Shown in pieces: positions 9,340 to 17,862 of a DNA stretch of 64,000 nucleotides. Within the stretch, counting starts at the first letter, position 1; every line of letters starts with the position of its first letter. Origin of the DNA: CAVSUZ01 sp963834715. Its GTDB lineage: Bacteria; Pseudomonadota; Alphaproteobacteria; Acetobacterales; Acetobacteraceae. The notes under the pieces are model-generated. The model searched no databases, was not told the DNA's origin, and was given only the letters and a program-made list of their open reading frames with translations. The position numbers and the translations under genes are program-made. The stretch lies in the NCBI GenBank assembly GCA_963834715.1, contig CAWIDE010000001.1:62001-126000 (forward strand), written 5' to 3'.

Positions 9340-10758
9340 ACTGGGTCGTCGCCATCCCGGAGATTATCCTTTCAGTCCTGGGGATGCTGATCCTGGTTTA
9401 TGGCGTGCTGCGAAAGCCTGACCAGACGCAGGCTTGTACGATGCTGACCCTGGGGGCCTTTGTACTAACTGGGTTCCTGATGGTGACGCGGGTTGGCGGG
9501 ATCGGGTATTATGGGCAGTTCTCGGTCGATCCCTTCGCGGTGTTCTGCAAGGCGCTGATCCTGCTGGGCGCGGCGCTCGCGCTGATGCTGGCGCTTGATT
9601 ACAATTATGAGCAACGTATCGAGCGGTTCGAGTATCCGGTGCTGATGATCTTCGCCGTGGTCGGCATGATGGGAATGGTGTCAGCCACCAACCTGATGAT
9701 GCTCTATCTATCGCTCGAGCTGCAGTCGCTGGCGCTTTACGTGATGGCGGCGTTTGCGCGGGACGAGCTGCGATCATCCGAAGCGGGATTGAAGGTACTT
9801 TGTGCTTGGTGCGCTGGCGTCCGGGCTGATTCTTTATGGCATTTCATTAGTTTATGGCTTCTCCGGCACGATGGACTTCCATGTGCTGACGCAGGCGTTG
9901 ACGTCGCCGGGAACGGTGTCGGCTGGGGTGGTAGTGGGGGTCGTGTTTGTTATCGCCGGACTGGCGTTCAAGACTTCGTTGGCGCCGTTCCATATGTGGA
10001 CGCCGGATGTTTACGAGGGTGCACCCTCCTCGGTGACGGCGTTCCTGGCGACCGCGCCGAAGGTGGCGGCGCTGGGCCTATTTGTGCGCACAATGGTGCA
10101 GCCGTTCGGGCATCTGGTACCCTCCTGGCAGCTGGTTGTGGAGATTATTTCTATCGTCTCCATGATTTTGGGGGCGCTGGCGGCAATTGGGCAATTCAAT
10201 ATCAAGCGGCTGATGGCGTATTCGTCGATCGGACACATGGGGTATGCACTGATCGGATTGGTCGTCGGAACACAGGCCGGGGTTCGCGGCGCGCTGGTGT
10301 ATCTTTTGACCTATATTTTCATGAGTGCCGGGACGTGGGCATGCATCATAGCGATGCGCCGGCGCGGGCTCGCGCTGGAAAAGATCGAGGATCTCAGCGG
10401 GTTGTCCAGCACTGATCCGGGATTGGCGCTGGCGTTTGCGATTTTCATGTTCAGCATGGCTGGTATTCCGCCGCTAGCTGGTTTCTTCGGCAAGCTTTAT
10501 GTCTTCCTGGCGGCCGTGCAGGCGCATATGTGGACGCTGGTGGTAATTGGTGTGTTGAGCAGCGTGGTAGCCTCTTACTATTACGTGCGGATCGTCAAGG
10601 TCATGTATTTCGATGCACCGGCACCGGCGTTTGACCGGAAACCGGCGGCCACCGCCTTTGTAGCGACAGTCAGCGGCCTGTTCACGTTGTTGTTCTTCCT
10701 GTTTGCCGGTCCGTTGGTGGCCTCGGCCGGGTCGGCGGCCGCGTCGCTGTTCGGTTAA
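9336..10758 (+). CDS. nuoN: NADH-quinone oxidoreductase subunit N, apparent +1 frameshift
   Basis: This is the ND2-like antiporter subunit and the last gene of the nuo operon. The first part reads MNWVVAIPEIILSVLGM and continues to SSEAGLK. From there the frame fails, while the next frame reads on with YFVLGALASGLILYGISLVYGF to the normal end at 10758. Removing one G of the GG at 9794-9795 restores the expected GLKYFVLGALASG and a 473-residue protein of normal length. Complex I needs this subunit and every neighbour is intact, so I infer a sequencing insertion rather than a pseudogene. If read literally, the product would be a 359-residue protein with an unrelated tail ending at 10415. Confidence 0.9.
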
Positions 10759-10760
10759 CG

Positions 10761-11570
10761 ATGCTGCTGGTTGTCGATGCGGGCAATACGAACGTCGTGT
10801 TTGCCGTGCACGACGGCGGGAGTTGGCGGGGCACATGGCGCCTGCGGACGGACACGCAGCGGACGTCGGATGAATATGCAGTCTGGCTGCTGAATTTGCT
10901 GGAGCGAACAGGGCTCAAGCGAGAGGAGATATCGAGTGCGGTAATTGGCACGGTTGTTCCGGCGGCGCTGTATCATTTACGACGCCTGTGCCGGGACTGG
11001 TTTGAGGTAGAGCCGCTGGTTGCTCGCGCTGCGCTCGATTGGGGGTTCGAGATCAAGGTCGATAACCCCGACGAGGTTGGGTCGGACAGGTTAGCCAACG
11101 CGCTGGCGGGTCATCAGCGCTTCGGCGGCCCGTTGATCGTGGTTGATTTCGGTACTGCGACGACGTTCGATGTGGTGGGTGAGGACGGGGCTTACCTGGG
11201 CGGGGTGATCGCTCCGGGAATCAATCTGTCGATCGAGGCTCTGCACCATGCGGCAGCGCGTTTGCCGCGCATCGGCATCGGGCGTCCGCAAGCGGTGATC
11301 GGGCGATCGACGGTGCCTGCCATGCAGTCCGGCGTGTACTGGGGCTACGTTGGTTTGATCGAGGGCTTGGTCGCCCGTATCAAGGCGGAATATGGCGGAC
11401 CGATGAAGGTGATCGCCACCGGCGGACTGGCGCCGCTGATCGCCGAGGGAACAATGGTGATAGAGAAGAGTGAGCCAGACCTGACGCTGGAGGGGCTCCG
11501 GATGTTGGCGGAACGGAATCCAGCGCCCACATTAACTCGCGAACGAACACGACTGAGCGACACGGAATGA
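10761..11570 (+). CDS. coaX: Type III pantothenate kinase
   Basis: This enzyme phosphorylates pantothenate in the first step of coenzyme A synthesis (269 aa, cytoplasmic). The phosphate-binding motif DAGNTNVVFAV opens the protein, and the ASKHA-fold motif DFGTATTFDVV and the GGVIAPGI loop are present. These mark the type III family, which is insensitive to CoA feedback. It starts 2 bp after nuoN, and its stop overlaps the rnj start (ATGA). In many alphaproteobacteria birA lies between nuoN and coaX (recalled gene order); here there is no room for it. Confidence 0.95.
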   Translation: MLLVVDAGNTNVVFAVHDGGSWRGTWRLRTDTQRTSDEYAVWLLNLLERTGLKREEISSAVIGTVVPAALYHLRRLCRDWFEVEPLVARAALDWGFEIKVDNPDEVGSDRLANALAGHQRFGGPLIVVDFGTATTFDVVGEDGAYLGGVIAPGINLSIEALHHAAARLPRIGIGRPQAVIGRSTVPAMQSGVYWGYVGLIEGLVARIKAEYGGPMKVIATGGLAPLIAEGTMVIEKSEPDLTLEGLRMLAERNPAPTLTRERTRLSDTE

Positions 11571-13216
11571 ACGATTCGGAGGGCGATCTGGCCTTCCTGC
11601 CATTGGGCGGAACGGGTGAGATTGGCCTGAATCTCAATCTTTATCGGTGCAATGGGCGGTGGCTTGCCGTCGATTGCGGTCTTGGCTTTGGCGGGGCCGA
11701 ACATCCCGAGGTGGAAATTCTGGTTCCCGATCCGGGCTTCATTGCGGAGCGCCGCGATCGCTTGGTTGGCCTGGTGATCACTCACGTGCACGAGGATCAT
11801 ATCGGGGCGGTTGCCTGGCTGTGGCCATACCTGCGATGCCCGGTGTTTATGACACCGCTGGGGGCTGCCGTGTTGCGCCGGAAGCTCGCGGAAATGCAGC
11901 TTTTATCGCAGGTGCCGATCAGAATCATTCCTTCGGGCGGCGCGTTCGAGCTTCTGCCGTTCTCGCTTCAGTTCATCGGGATGGCGCATTCGACTCCGGA
12001 GGCGCAGGCATTGGTGATCCGGACCCCGGCCGGCACGGTGTTGCATACAGGGGATTGGAAGCTCGATCCTGACCCGCTGATCGGGCCGCCGACGGATGAG
12101 GCAGCGCTGGCCGCGCTTGGGGCTGAGGACGTGCTGGCGATGGTGTGCGATTCCACCAATGCGATGGTGGAAGGGCATTCCGGCAGTGAAGCGGAGGTCC
12201 GTCGCAGTCTGTCGGTCCTGATCCGCGAATTGCGGGGCCGTGTCGCAGCAACCTGTTTCTCCTCCAATATCGCGCGCATCGAATCGATTGCACTTGCTGC
12301 GCGCGACGCCGGACGGAGCGTCTGTATCGTAGGCCGGTCTTTGCGAACGCTGACGGCGGCGGCGCGAGAGTGCGGGTATCTGAGTGGGGTTCCGGAGTTT
12401 GTTCCGGAGGATGATATCGGCCTGATCCCAGACGATTCTCTGCTGATGCTGATTTCGGGCAGCCAAGGGGAGCCGCGCAGTGCGCTGACGCGGGTCGCAA
12501 GGGACGCGCATCCGCGCGCGGTGCTCGGCGAGGGAGACACGGTCATCTTTTCGAGCCGGATGATCCCCGGTAATGAACGGGCGATCGGAACAGTGCAGGA
12601 TAATCTCGTGCGCCGCGGCGTGAACGTAATGACGGATATGGATCATTTGGTCCATGTCTCCGGCCATCCGGCGCGGGACGAGCTCCGTCGCATGTACCGC
12701 TTGGTGAAGCCGCGCTACTCCGTGCCGGTGCACGGGGAGTGGCGGCACTTGGCGGCGCATGCGGAACTGGCGCGCGAGGCGGGGGTGACGCCGATCCTGA
12801 TGGAAGATGGCGATGTCCTGAGCCTGTGCCCCGGACTGCCGGAGGTGGTGGACAGTGCGCCCGTGGGCAAGCTGGTGCCCGACGGGGGGCGGCTCGTACC
12901 CCTGTCGGGCCCAGTGATGTCGGCGCGGCGGCGTATGCTGTTCAATGGCGTAGTCGTGGCCAGCCTGGCGGTGGATGCGGCGGGACGGATCCGAGGGGCA
13001 CCGCGTGTAAGCGCTCCGGGCCTGTTTGAACCGGATGATCCCGAGACGCGCCAGATTGCCGGGGAGTTCGCAGAAGCAATCGCCGAACTGCCAGCGCAAT
13101 TGCGGCGGGACGATGCAGGGCTGTCCGATGCGGCGCGTTCCGCGTTACGCCGGGCGGTCGGACGACGTCTGCAGAAACGTCCACTCGTGGACGTTCACCT
13201 GCTCCGCGTGGGATAA
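11567..13216 (+). CDS. rnj: Ribonuclease J family protein
   Basis: This is a metallo-beta-lactamase/beta-CASP RNase (549 aa) expected to act as a 5'-3' exo- and endoribonuclease in mRNA turnover and rRNA maturation. The two-zinc motif HVHEDHIGA is visible near residue 72, followed by LHTGDWKLD and, in the beta-CASP region, SGHPARDELRRMYRLVKPRYSVPVHGE split across the motif C area. The C-terminal region ends VDVHLLRVG. It overlaps coaX by 4 bp and is followed 7 bp later by the DUF1467 gene, a syntenic arrangement common in alphaproteobacteria. Confidence 0.93.
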   Translation: MNDSEGDLAFLPLGGTGEIGLNLNLYRCNGRWLAVDCGLGFGGAEHPEVEILVPDPGFIAERRDRLVGLVITHVHEDHIGAVAWLWPYLRCPVFMTPLGAAVLRRKLAEMQLLSQVPIRIIPSGGAFELLPFSLQFIGMAHSTPEAQALVIRTPAGTVLHTGDWKLDPDPLIGPPTDEAALAALGAEDVLAMVCDSTNAMVEGHSGSEAEVRRSLSVLIRELRGRVAATCFSSNIARIESIALAARDAGRSVCIVGRSLRTLTAAARECGYLSGVPEFVPEDDIGLIPDDSLLMLISGSQGEPRSALTRVARDAHPRAVLGEGDTVIFSSRMIPGNERAIGTVQDNLVRRGVNVMTDMDHLVHVSGHPARDELRRMYRLVKPRYSVPVHGEWRHLAAHAELAREAGVTPILMEDGDVLSLCPGLPEVVDSAPVGKLVPDGGRLVPLSGPVMSARRRMLFNGVVVASLAVDAAGRIRGAPRVSAPGLFEPDDPETRQIAGEFAEAIAELPAQLRRDDAGLSDAARSALRRAVGRRLQKRPLVDVHLLRVG

Positions 13217-13223
13217 ATCTCCT

Positions 13224-13481
13224 GTGGACTGGTTTACGGGCTTCGTGCTGTACGCCCTGATCTGGTGGACGGTGTTGTTTGCCGTGCTGCCGTTCGGTGC
13301 GCGGCCGAAGCCAGAGCCCGATGCGCTGACTGGCTGGCGCGGAGTACCCGAGCGCCCCCGACTGCTGCGAATTGCGCTCATAACAACCGCGGTGGCAGCA
13401 GTGATTTGGTTCCTGGCCTGGCTGCTGATCGAGAGCCCGTATCTAAGTTTCCGGACCGGGTGGCTGGCCATACGGCGATGA
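13224..13481 (+). CDS. DUF1467 family membrane protein
   Basis: This is a small inner-membrane protein (85 aa) with two predicted helices. It begins with a GTG codon 7 bp after the RNase J gene and reads MDWFTGFVLYALIWWTVLFAVLPFG. A short soluble loop with WRGVPERPRL follows, then a second helix. The family has no known function, but it is repeatedly found between rnj and proS in alphaproteobacteria, so this position supports the call. A longer frame opens at 13026 inside rnj and is not the likely start. Confidence 0.85.
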   Translation: MDWFTGFVLYALIWWTVLFAVLPFGARPKPEPDALTGWRGVPERPRLLRIALITTAVAAVIWFLAWLLIESPYLSFRTGWLAIRR

Positions 13482-13497
13482 TAGCGCGCGGCGTACG

Positions 13498-13545
13498 GCA
13501 GCCGAGGGATAACGCATCCTTCGCCTGCCGTGCCGGCTGCGTTTT
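13498..13545 (+). terminator. Candidate rho-independent terminator after the DUF1467 gene
   Basis: A 7-bp outer stem, GCAGCCG (13498-13504) with CGGCTGC (13534-13540), encloses a weaker inner pairing (AGGGAT with ATCCTT). It is followed by GTTTTCT. It lies 17 bp after the last gene of the nuo-rnj run and just before the long gap upstream of proS. It is read from sequence only. Confidence 0.35.
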
Positions 13546-13799
13546 CTCCCTAAACCTGGGCGAGCGGTCTGCAATCCGCTGACCCTCGCGGGGTTATAAG
13601 CGGTTATCCGGGGTTGTCACGCCTTTTCGATCCGCAGAAGGGGTAAATATTTAGAGCTTCCTTCACAAATTGCCTGCTGCATCGCACAAAAAATGTCGCG
13701 ATTCCGTTTCGTGACGCTGAAGCCAAGCTGGTATGATTGGCAGGCGCCGGTCCGGACGGTAGGTTCCGCGTCAGTCCAATAGCCATTGCCGGATGCTCC
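13546..13799. other. Non-coding gap upstream of proS
   Basis: This gap of about 250 bp has noticeably lower GC in its middle (around 13620-13720) than its surroundings, which fits a promoter region for proS-lolCD. I see no confident -35/-10 pair, tRNA or conserved ORF. A short hairpin with CCGCTGACCCTC near 13577 is not a tRNA arm. Confidence 0.4.
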
Positions 13800-15110
13800 A
13801 TGCGCCTGTCTCACAGTCTGATCCCGACCCTGAAGGAAACCCCTGCGGAAGCGCAGATCGCGTCGCACCGGCTGATGTTGCGAGCGGGGCTGGTACGGCA
13901 GACTTCCGCCGGCATCTACGCGTGGCTACCCCTGGGCTTTCGGGTGCTGAAGAACATCGAGCGGATCGTGCGCGAAGAGCAAGATGCGACCGGGGCACAG
14001 GAGATACTGATGCCGACGATTCAACCGGCGGAGCTGTGGCGGGAAAGCGGCCGCTACGAGGACTACGGCAAAGAGATGTTGCGTATTCGGGACCGGCACG
14101 ACCGGGACATGCTGTACGGGCCGACTAATGAAGAGATGGTCACTGACCTGGCGCGGCAATCGATCCACAGCTACCGCGAGCTTCCGCAGATTGTTTATCA
14201 TATCCAGTGGAAGTTCCGGGACGAGGTACGGCCGCGTTTCGGCGTAATGCGTGGGCGGGAGTTCCTGATGAAGGACGCCTACAGCATCGATCTGGATTTC
14301 GCCGGGGCGGTTGTCAGCTACCGGAAGATGATGCTGGCCTATATGCGGACGTTTCAGCGTATGGGGCTCAAGGCGATTCCGATGGTGGCGGAGTCAGGTC
14401 CCATTGGTGGTGACTTGAGTCATGAGTTCATCATTTTAGCTCCGACAGGGGAAAGCCAGGTGTTCTATGACCGCGACTTCGAAAGCATCGACTGGATCCG
14501 GGCCGATTACAATTACAGCAGCGCGGCTGACCTGGAGAGGTTTTTCAAGCTGATGACGGGCATGTACGCCGCCACGGATGACAAGCACGATCCGGAGGCG
14601 TGGGAGAAGGTGCCGCAGGAACGCCGGCGGGAGGGCCGGGGCATCGAGGTCGGGCATATTTTTTATTTCGGCAAGAAGTATTCCGAGCCGATGGGGTTCA
14701 CGGTGGCCGGTCCTGATGGCAAGCCAATCCACCCGGAGGGGGGCAGCTACGGTATTGGGGTAAGCCGGCTGGTTGGGGCGGTGATCGAGGCCAGCCACGA
14801 TGAAGCCGGAATCATCTGGCCCGATGCCGTTGCACCGTTCAAGGCGGTGATCATCAACCTGAAGCGTGGTGATGCGGGGTGCGATAGGATTTGCGAGGAG
14901 CTGTATAGTAGACTTGGTGCGGCGGGGCTGTACGATGACCGGGAGGAGCGGGCCGGGGTGAAGTTTGCGGATGCCGATTTGATGGGTCATCCGTGGCAGA
15001 TTGTCGTGGGGCCGCGTGGCGCGGCGTCTGGGATGGTAGAGTTGAAGCGGCGCGCGTCCGGGGAGCGGCACGAAATTTCGGCCGAAAGCGTGCTCGCGCG
15101 ACTTAGCTGA
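13800..15110 (+). CDS. proS: Prolyl-tRNA synthetase, short alphaproteobacterial type
   Basis: This enzyme charges tRNA-Pro (436 aa). Class II synthetase motifs are visible, including FRDEVRPRFGVMRGREFLMKDAYS split across motif 2, and GSYGIGVSRL for motif 3. The roughly 180-residue editing (INS) domain of most bacterial ProRS is absent between motifs 2 and 3. That is the known alphaproteobacterial form and explains the length. An upstream in-frame start at 13737 would add 21 residues, but the ATG at 13800 gives the family-typical MRLSHSLIPTLKETP. lolC follows after 3 bp. Confidence 0.95.
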   Translation: MRLSHSLIPTLKETPAEAQIASHRLMLRAGLVRQTSAGIYAWLPLGFRVLKNIERIVREEQDATGAQEILMPTIQPAELWRESGRYEDYGKEMLRIRDRHDRDMLYGPTNEEMVTDLARQSIHSYRELPQIVYHIQWKFRDEVRPRFGVMRGREFLMKDAYSIDLDFAGAVVSYRKMMLAYMRTFQRMGLKAIPMVAESGPIGGDLSHEFIILAPTGESQVFYDRDFESIDWIRADYNYSSAADLERFFKLMTGMYAATDDKHDPEAWEKVPQERRREGRGIEVGHIFYFGKKYSEPMGFTVAGPDGKPIHPEGGSYGIGVSRLVGAVIEASHDEAGIIWPDAVAPFKAVIINLKRGDAGCDRICEELYSRLGAAGLYDDREERAGVKFADADLMGHPWQIVVGPRGAASGMVELKRRASGERHEISAESVLARLS

Positions 15111-15113
15111 TCC

Positions 15114-16361
15114 ATGTTTAATGCGTTCGAGCGTACGGTTGCGGTCCGCTATCTGCGGGCGCGAAGGGGCGAGCGGTTTGCGTCGGTGATCGCGGCGTTT
15201 TCGCTGGTGGGGATAGCGCTGGGGGTGGCGACGCTGATCATCGTGATGAGTGTGATGGGCGGATTCAAGGTTGATCTGCTGAGCCGAATTCTGGGGTTTA
15301 ACGGTGACCTTGGGGTTTACGGCGCGACCGGGGCGCTGACCAAATACGAGCAGGTGGCAAGGGAGATTGGGGGCATTCCGGGTGTGACATCGGCGGTGCC
15401 GGTGCTGGACGGGCAGGTGCTGCTCCAGGGGCCGCGCGGCAATGCAGGCGGAGGATTAGTGCGGGGTATAAGTCCGACGGATCTCAGGCAGCAGAAGCTG
15501 GTCAGTGATCACGTAATTGCGGGCTCGCTGGCTGATTTCAGTGATGACGGCATCGCTATTGGCAGCGGATTGGCGCGGCAATTCGGGGTTTGGCTGAACG
15601 ATAAGGTTACGCTGGTATCACCGAACGGGGCGGCGACGGCGTTCGGCACGATTCCGCGGGTGAAGGCGTACCGGGTCGTCGCGATCTTCAATGTGGGCGA
15701 GTATGCGTACGATTCGAGTTATGTCTTCATGCCGATGGCGGCTGCCCAGATTTATTTCCAGAAGCCGAATGCGGTAACGCAGGTCGAAGTTACGGTAAAA
15801 GATCCGACGAATGTCGCGCCGTATGCGAAGGAGATCGAGCAGCGGCTGCACGGTGTGCCGGTAACGGTAATCGATTGGCAGCAAAGCAACAACAGCTTCT
15901 TCACCGCGGTTCAGGTTGAGCAGAACGTGATGTTCATTATCCTGGCCCTGATTATCCTGGTGGCAGCGTTCAACGTAATTTCGTCTCTGATCATGATGGT
16001 CAAGGACAAAACAGGGGATATCGCGATTCTTCGCACGATCGGGGCAGGCCGTGGTGCGGTCATGCGGATTTTTCTGATGTGCGGCGCGTCGGTGGGGGTG
16101 ATCGGAACGGTGGTCGGGACGATCCTGGGCGTGGTGTTCACCTGGAACATCGACCGGCTTCAAAATCTGGTTGAGACTGTAACCGGCGTGGATGTATTCA
16201 ACCCGGAGGTCTATTATCTTACGCATCTTCCGGCTCGGCTCGACTGGAACGAGGTGTGGAAGATCGTGGTAATGGCGCTGGCTTTGTCGCTGCTGGCGAC
16301 GGTTTACCCGAGCTGGCGGGCGGCGCGGACCGATCCGGTGGAAGCTCTGCGGCATGAGTGA
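15114..16361 (+). CDS. lolC: Lipoprotein-releasing ABC transporter permease (LolC/LolE)
   Basis: This is an inner-membrane permease (415 aa) that, with LolD, detaches outer-membrane lipoproteins and hands them to LolA. The N-terminal FERTVAVRYLRARRGERFASVIA and first membrane helix are typical. A large periplasmic domain (about residues 45-265) follows, then three C-terminal helices with the FtsX-like core and an end in YPSWRAARTDPVEALRHE. Only one permease is present, as in many alphaproteobacteria that use a LolF-like homodimer. The 3' end overlaps lolD by 8 bp. Confidence 0.93.
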   Translation: MFNAFERTVAVRYLRARRGERFASVIAAFSLVGIALGVATLIIVMSVMGGFKVDLLSRILGFNGDLGVYGATGALTKYEQVAREIGGIPGVTSAVPVLDGQVLLQGPRGNAGGGLVRGISPTDLRQQKLVSDHVIAGSLADFSDDGIAIGSGLARQFGVWLNDKVTLVSPNGAATAFGTIPRVKAYRVVAIFNVGEYAYDSSYVFMPMAAAQIYFQKPNAVTQVEVTVKDPTNVAPYAKEIEQRLHGVPVTVIDWQQSNNSFFTAVQVEQNVMFIILALIILVAAFNVISSLIMMVKDKTGDIAILRTIGAGRGAVMRIFLMCGASVGVIGTVVGTILGVVFTWNIDRLQNLVETVTGVDVFNPEVYYLTHLPARLDWNEVWKIVVMALALSLLATVYPSWRAARTDPVEALRHE

Positions 16362-17046
16362 CGGGCCGCCGCTAGTTCTGCGGGCGGTGACACGATCGTA
16401 CCGCAGCGGCGAGGGTAGATTGGCGGTGCTGCGGGGCGCCGATCTGACCCTAGAGGCCAGCGAGACGGTGGCCCTGGTCGCGCCGTCAGGAGCCGGGAAA
16501 TCGACGCTGTTGCATCTCGCAGGCTTACTGGAACGTCCGGATGGGGGCTCGATTGTGATCGAGGGGCGGGATGCCGGCGCGCTGCCCGACGCTGAGCGTA
16601 CCGCGATCCGTCGTGACACCATCGGCTTTGTGTATCAGTTTCATCATTTGCTGGCGGAGTTCACGGCGCTGGAGAACGTGGTCCTGCCGCAGATGATTGC
16701 AGGCGTGCCGCGCCGGCGTGCCGCCGAGCGGGCTGCGGCTTTGTTGCGCGGGTTTGGTCTCGGTGATCGGGAGGCTCACCTGCCTGGCAAGCTATCGGGC
16801 GGGGAGCAGCAACGGGTGGCGATCGCCCGGGCTGTCGCCAATGGGCCGAAGGTGCTGCTGGCGGATGAGCCCACGGGGAATCTGGATGAACATACTGCAG
16901 AGGTGGTGTTCGACCAGTTGTTGGAAATGGTACGCAGGCAGGGCTTATCGGCCTTGGTCGCGACACACAATCCGGATCTCGCCGCGCGCATGGATCGGAC
17001 AGTCACCTTGCGGGAGGGGCGGGTGGTGGCGGTGCGTCAGGTTTGA
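16354..17046 (+). CDS. lolD: Lipoprotein-releasing system ATP-binding protein
   Basis: This is the ATPase of the Lol exporter (230 aa). Walker A is APSGAGKST, the signature is LSGGEQQRVAIARA and Walker B is VLLADEPTGNLD, followed by the switch His in ATHNPDLA. It overlaps lolC, so the two are translationally coupled. Its 3' end overlaps the convergent PIN-toxin gene by 10 bp. Confidence 0.95.
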   Translation: MSDGPPLVLRAVTRSYRSGEGRLAVLRGADLTLEASETVALVAPSGAGKSTLLHLAGLLERPDGGSIVIEGRDAGALPDAERTAIRRDTIGFVYQFHHLLAEFTALENVVLPQMIAGVPRRRAAERAAALLRGFGLGDREAHLPGKLSGGEQQRVAIARAVANGPKVLLADEPTGNLDEHTAEVVFDQLLEMVRRQGLSALVATHNPDLAARMDRTVTLREGRVVAVRQV

Positions 17047-17441
17047 AGGAGGGCGATGCCGGCGGCGGTTGCGGTACGCTGCAGGTCACGGTCCCGGGTA
17101 GCGAGCGGCAGCATCCTTCGCATCGCGAGGTCGAGGTATGTAGCATCGTAAGATGTGAGATTATGGGCGCGCGCCAGGTTCCGAATTGGGCCAAGGGCCC
17201 TCGCGGGGCCATCAAGATCAGTGTCGATTGGCAGGGCATTCAGGATGTCGATGAATGCCGCGCAAGCGTGTTCGGTCACCCGGCGCCGGTGTTCGGCCTG
17301 GGTGAGCAGGTTAGTGACCTCGAAGTGCCAGAGGCAGGGAACCCATGCCGTTCTGCGGTCCATTGATTCGAGGAGGGCGGCGGTCGCCGGGGTGGCCTCA
17401 TCGCGGAAGCACCAGGCGGCCACAACGGATGCATCCAGCAC
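17037..17441 (-). CDS. PIN-domain toxin (VapC-like)
   Basis: This is a probable toxin RNase of a type II toxin-antitoxin pair (134 aa). The PIN fold shows its acidic residues: the N-terminal Asp in VLDASV, Glu in HFEVTNLL, and the C-terminal Asp residues in SYDATYLDLA and LATRDRDL. The frame extends up to an ATG at 17495, but that would overlap the antitoxin by 41 bp. The GTG at 17441, preceded by AAGG 7 bases upstream, gives the usual FVLDASV-type start. It follows the antitoxin gene and is convergent with lolD. Confidence 0.8.
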   Translation of the reverse strand: MLDASVVAAWCFRDEATPATAALLESMDRRTAWVPCLWHFEVTNLLTQAEHRRRVTEHACAAFIDILNALPIDTDLDGPARALGPIRNLARAHNLTSYDATYLDLAMRRMLPLATRDRDLQRTATAAGIALLQT

Positions 17442-17454
17442 AAAGTCGCCTTGG

Positions 17455-17694
17455 TCATTTACGGCCGAAATCGCGCAGCTCCTTCCAGTTGGCATCCAGT
17501 GTATGCTGAGAGGCTAGTTTTTTCAGGCGCTGGATGGCTGCGCGGGTCGCGCTCTGGTCGGTCCGTTGGCCAATCGTGCAAAGTCTGGCGACGGGTTTGC
17601 CGTGCTTGGTGATAGTGAACTCCTCGCCATGCTCGACACGCTCCAGCAGCTCGGAAAGGTGGGTTTTTGCTTCAAAAGCGCCGACGGTCGACAT
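17455..17694 (-). CDS. Phd/YefM-type antitoxin
   Basis: This is an antitoxin (79 aa) expected to bind the PIN toxin encoded immediately downstream and to repress their promoter. MSTVGAFEAKTHLSELLERV followed by GEEFTITKHGKPVARL is the classic Phd/YefM N-terminal DNA-binding fold. The frame opens further upstream at 17814, but the ATG at 17694 gives the family start. The pairing of a Phd-type antitoxin with a PIN toxin is common. Confidence 0.85.
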   Translation of the reverse strand: MSTVGAFEAKTHLSELLERVEHGEEFTITKHGKPVARLCTIGQRTDQSATRAAIQRLKKLASQHTLDANWKELRDFGRK

Positions 17695-17862
17695 TTCAAC
17701 CAGTCTCCAACCAGTTGGACCCTCGATATAGTCCACCCAAAGGTCGCGTGCAACACCGGCCGACAGAAACGAGATGTTTCTTGAACAAAGTGGCGGCTGG
17801 GTCATGCTGACCACAAATGCGCGTCGCGGAGCAGGATCTCTGGCGGAGCAGGTGGATTAGGT

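Noticed and set aside
11903..13099. 398-residue minus-strand frame opposite the RNase J gene
   Set aside because: It is an Arg/His/Pro-rich antisense shadow of a clear conserved gene in high-GC DNA.
13540..13600. tRNA-Cys-like anticodon hairpin (AGCGG, GCA-containing loop, CCGCT)
   Set aside because: The loop has eight bases, and no acceptor, D or T arms can be drawn around it.
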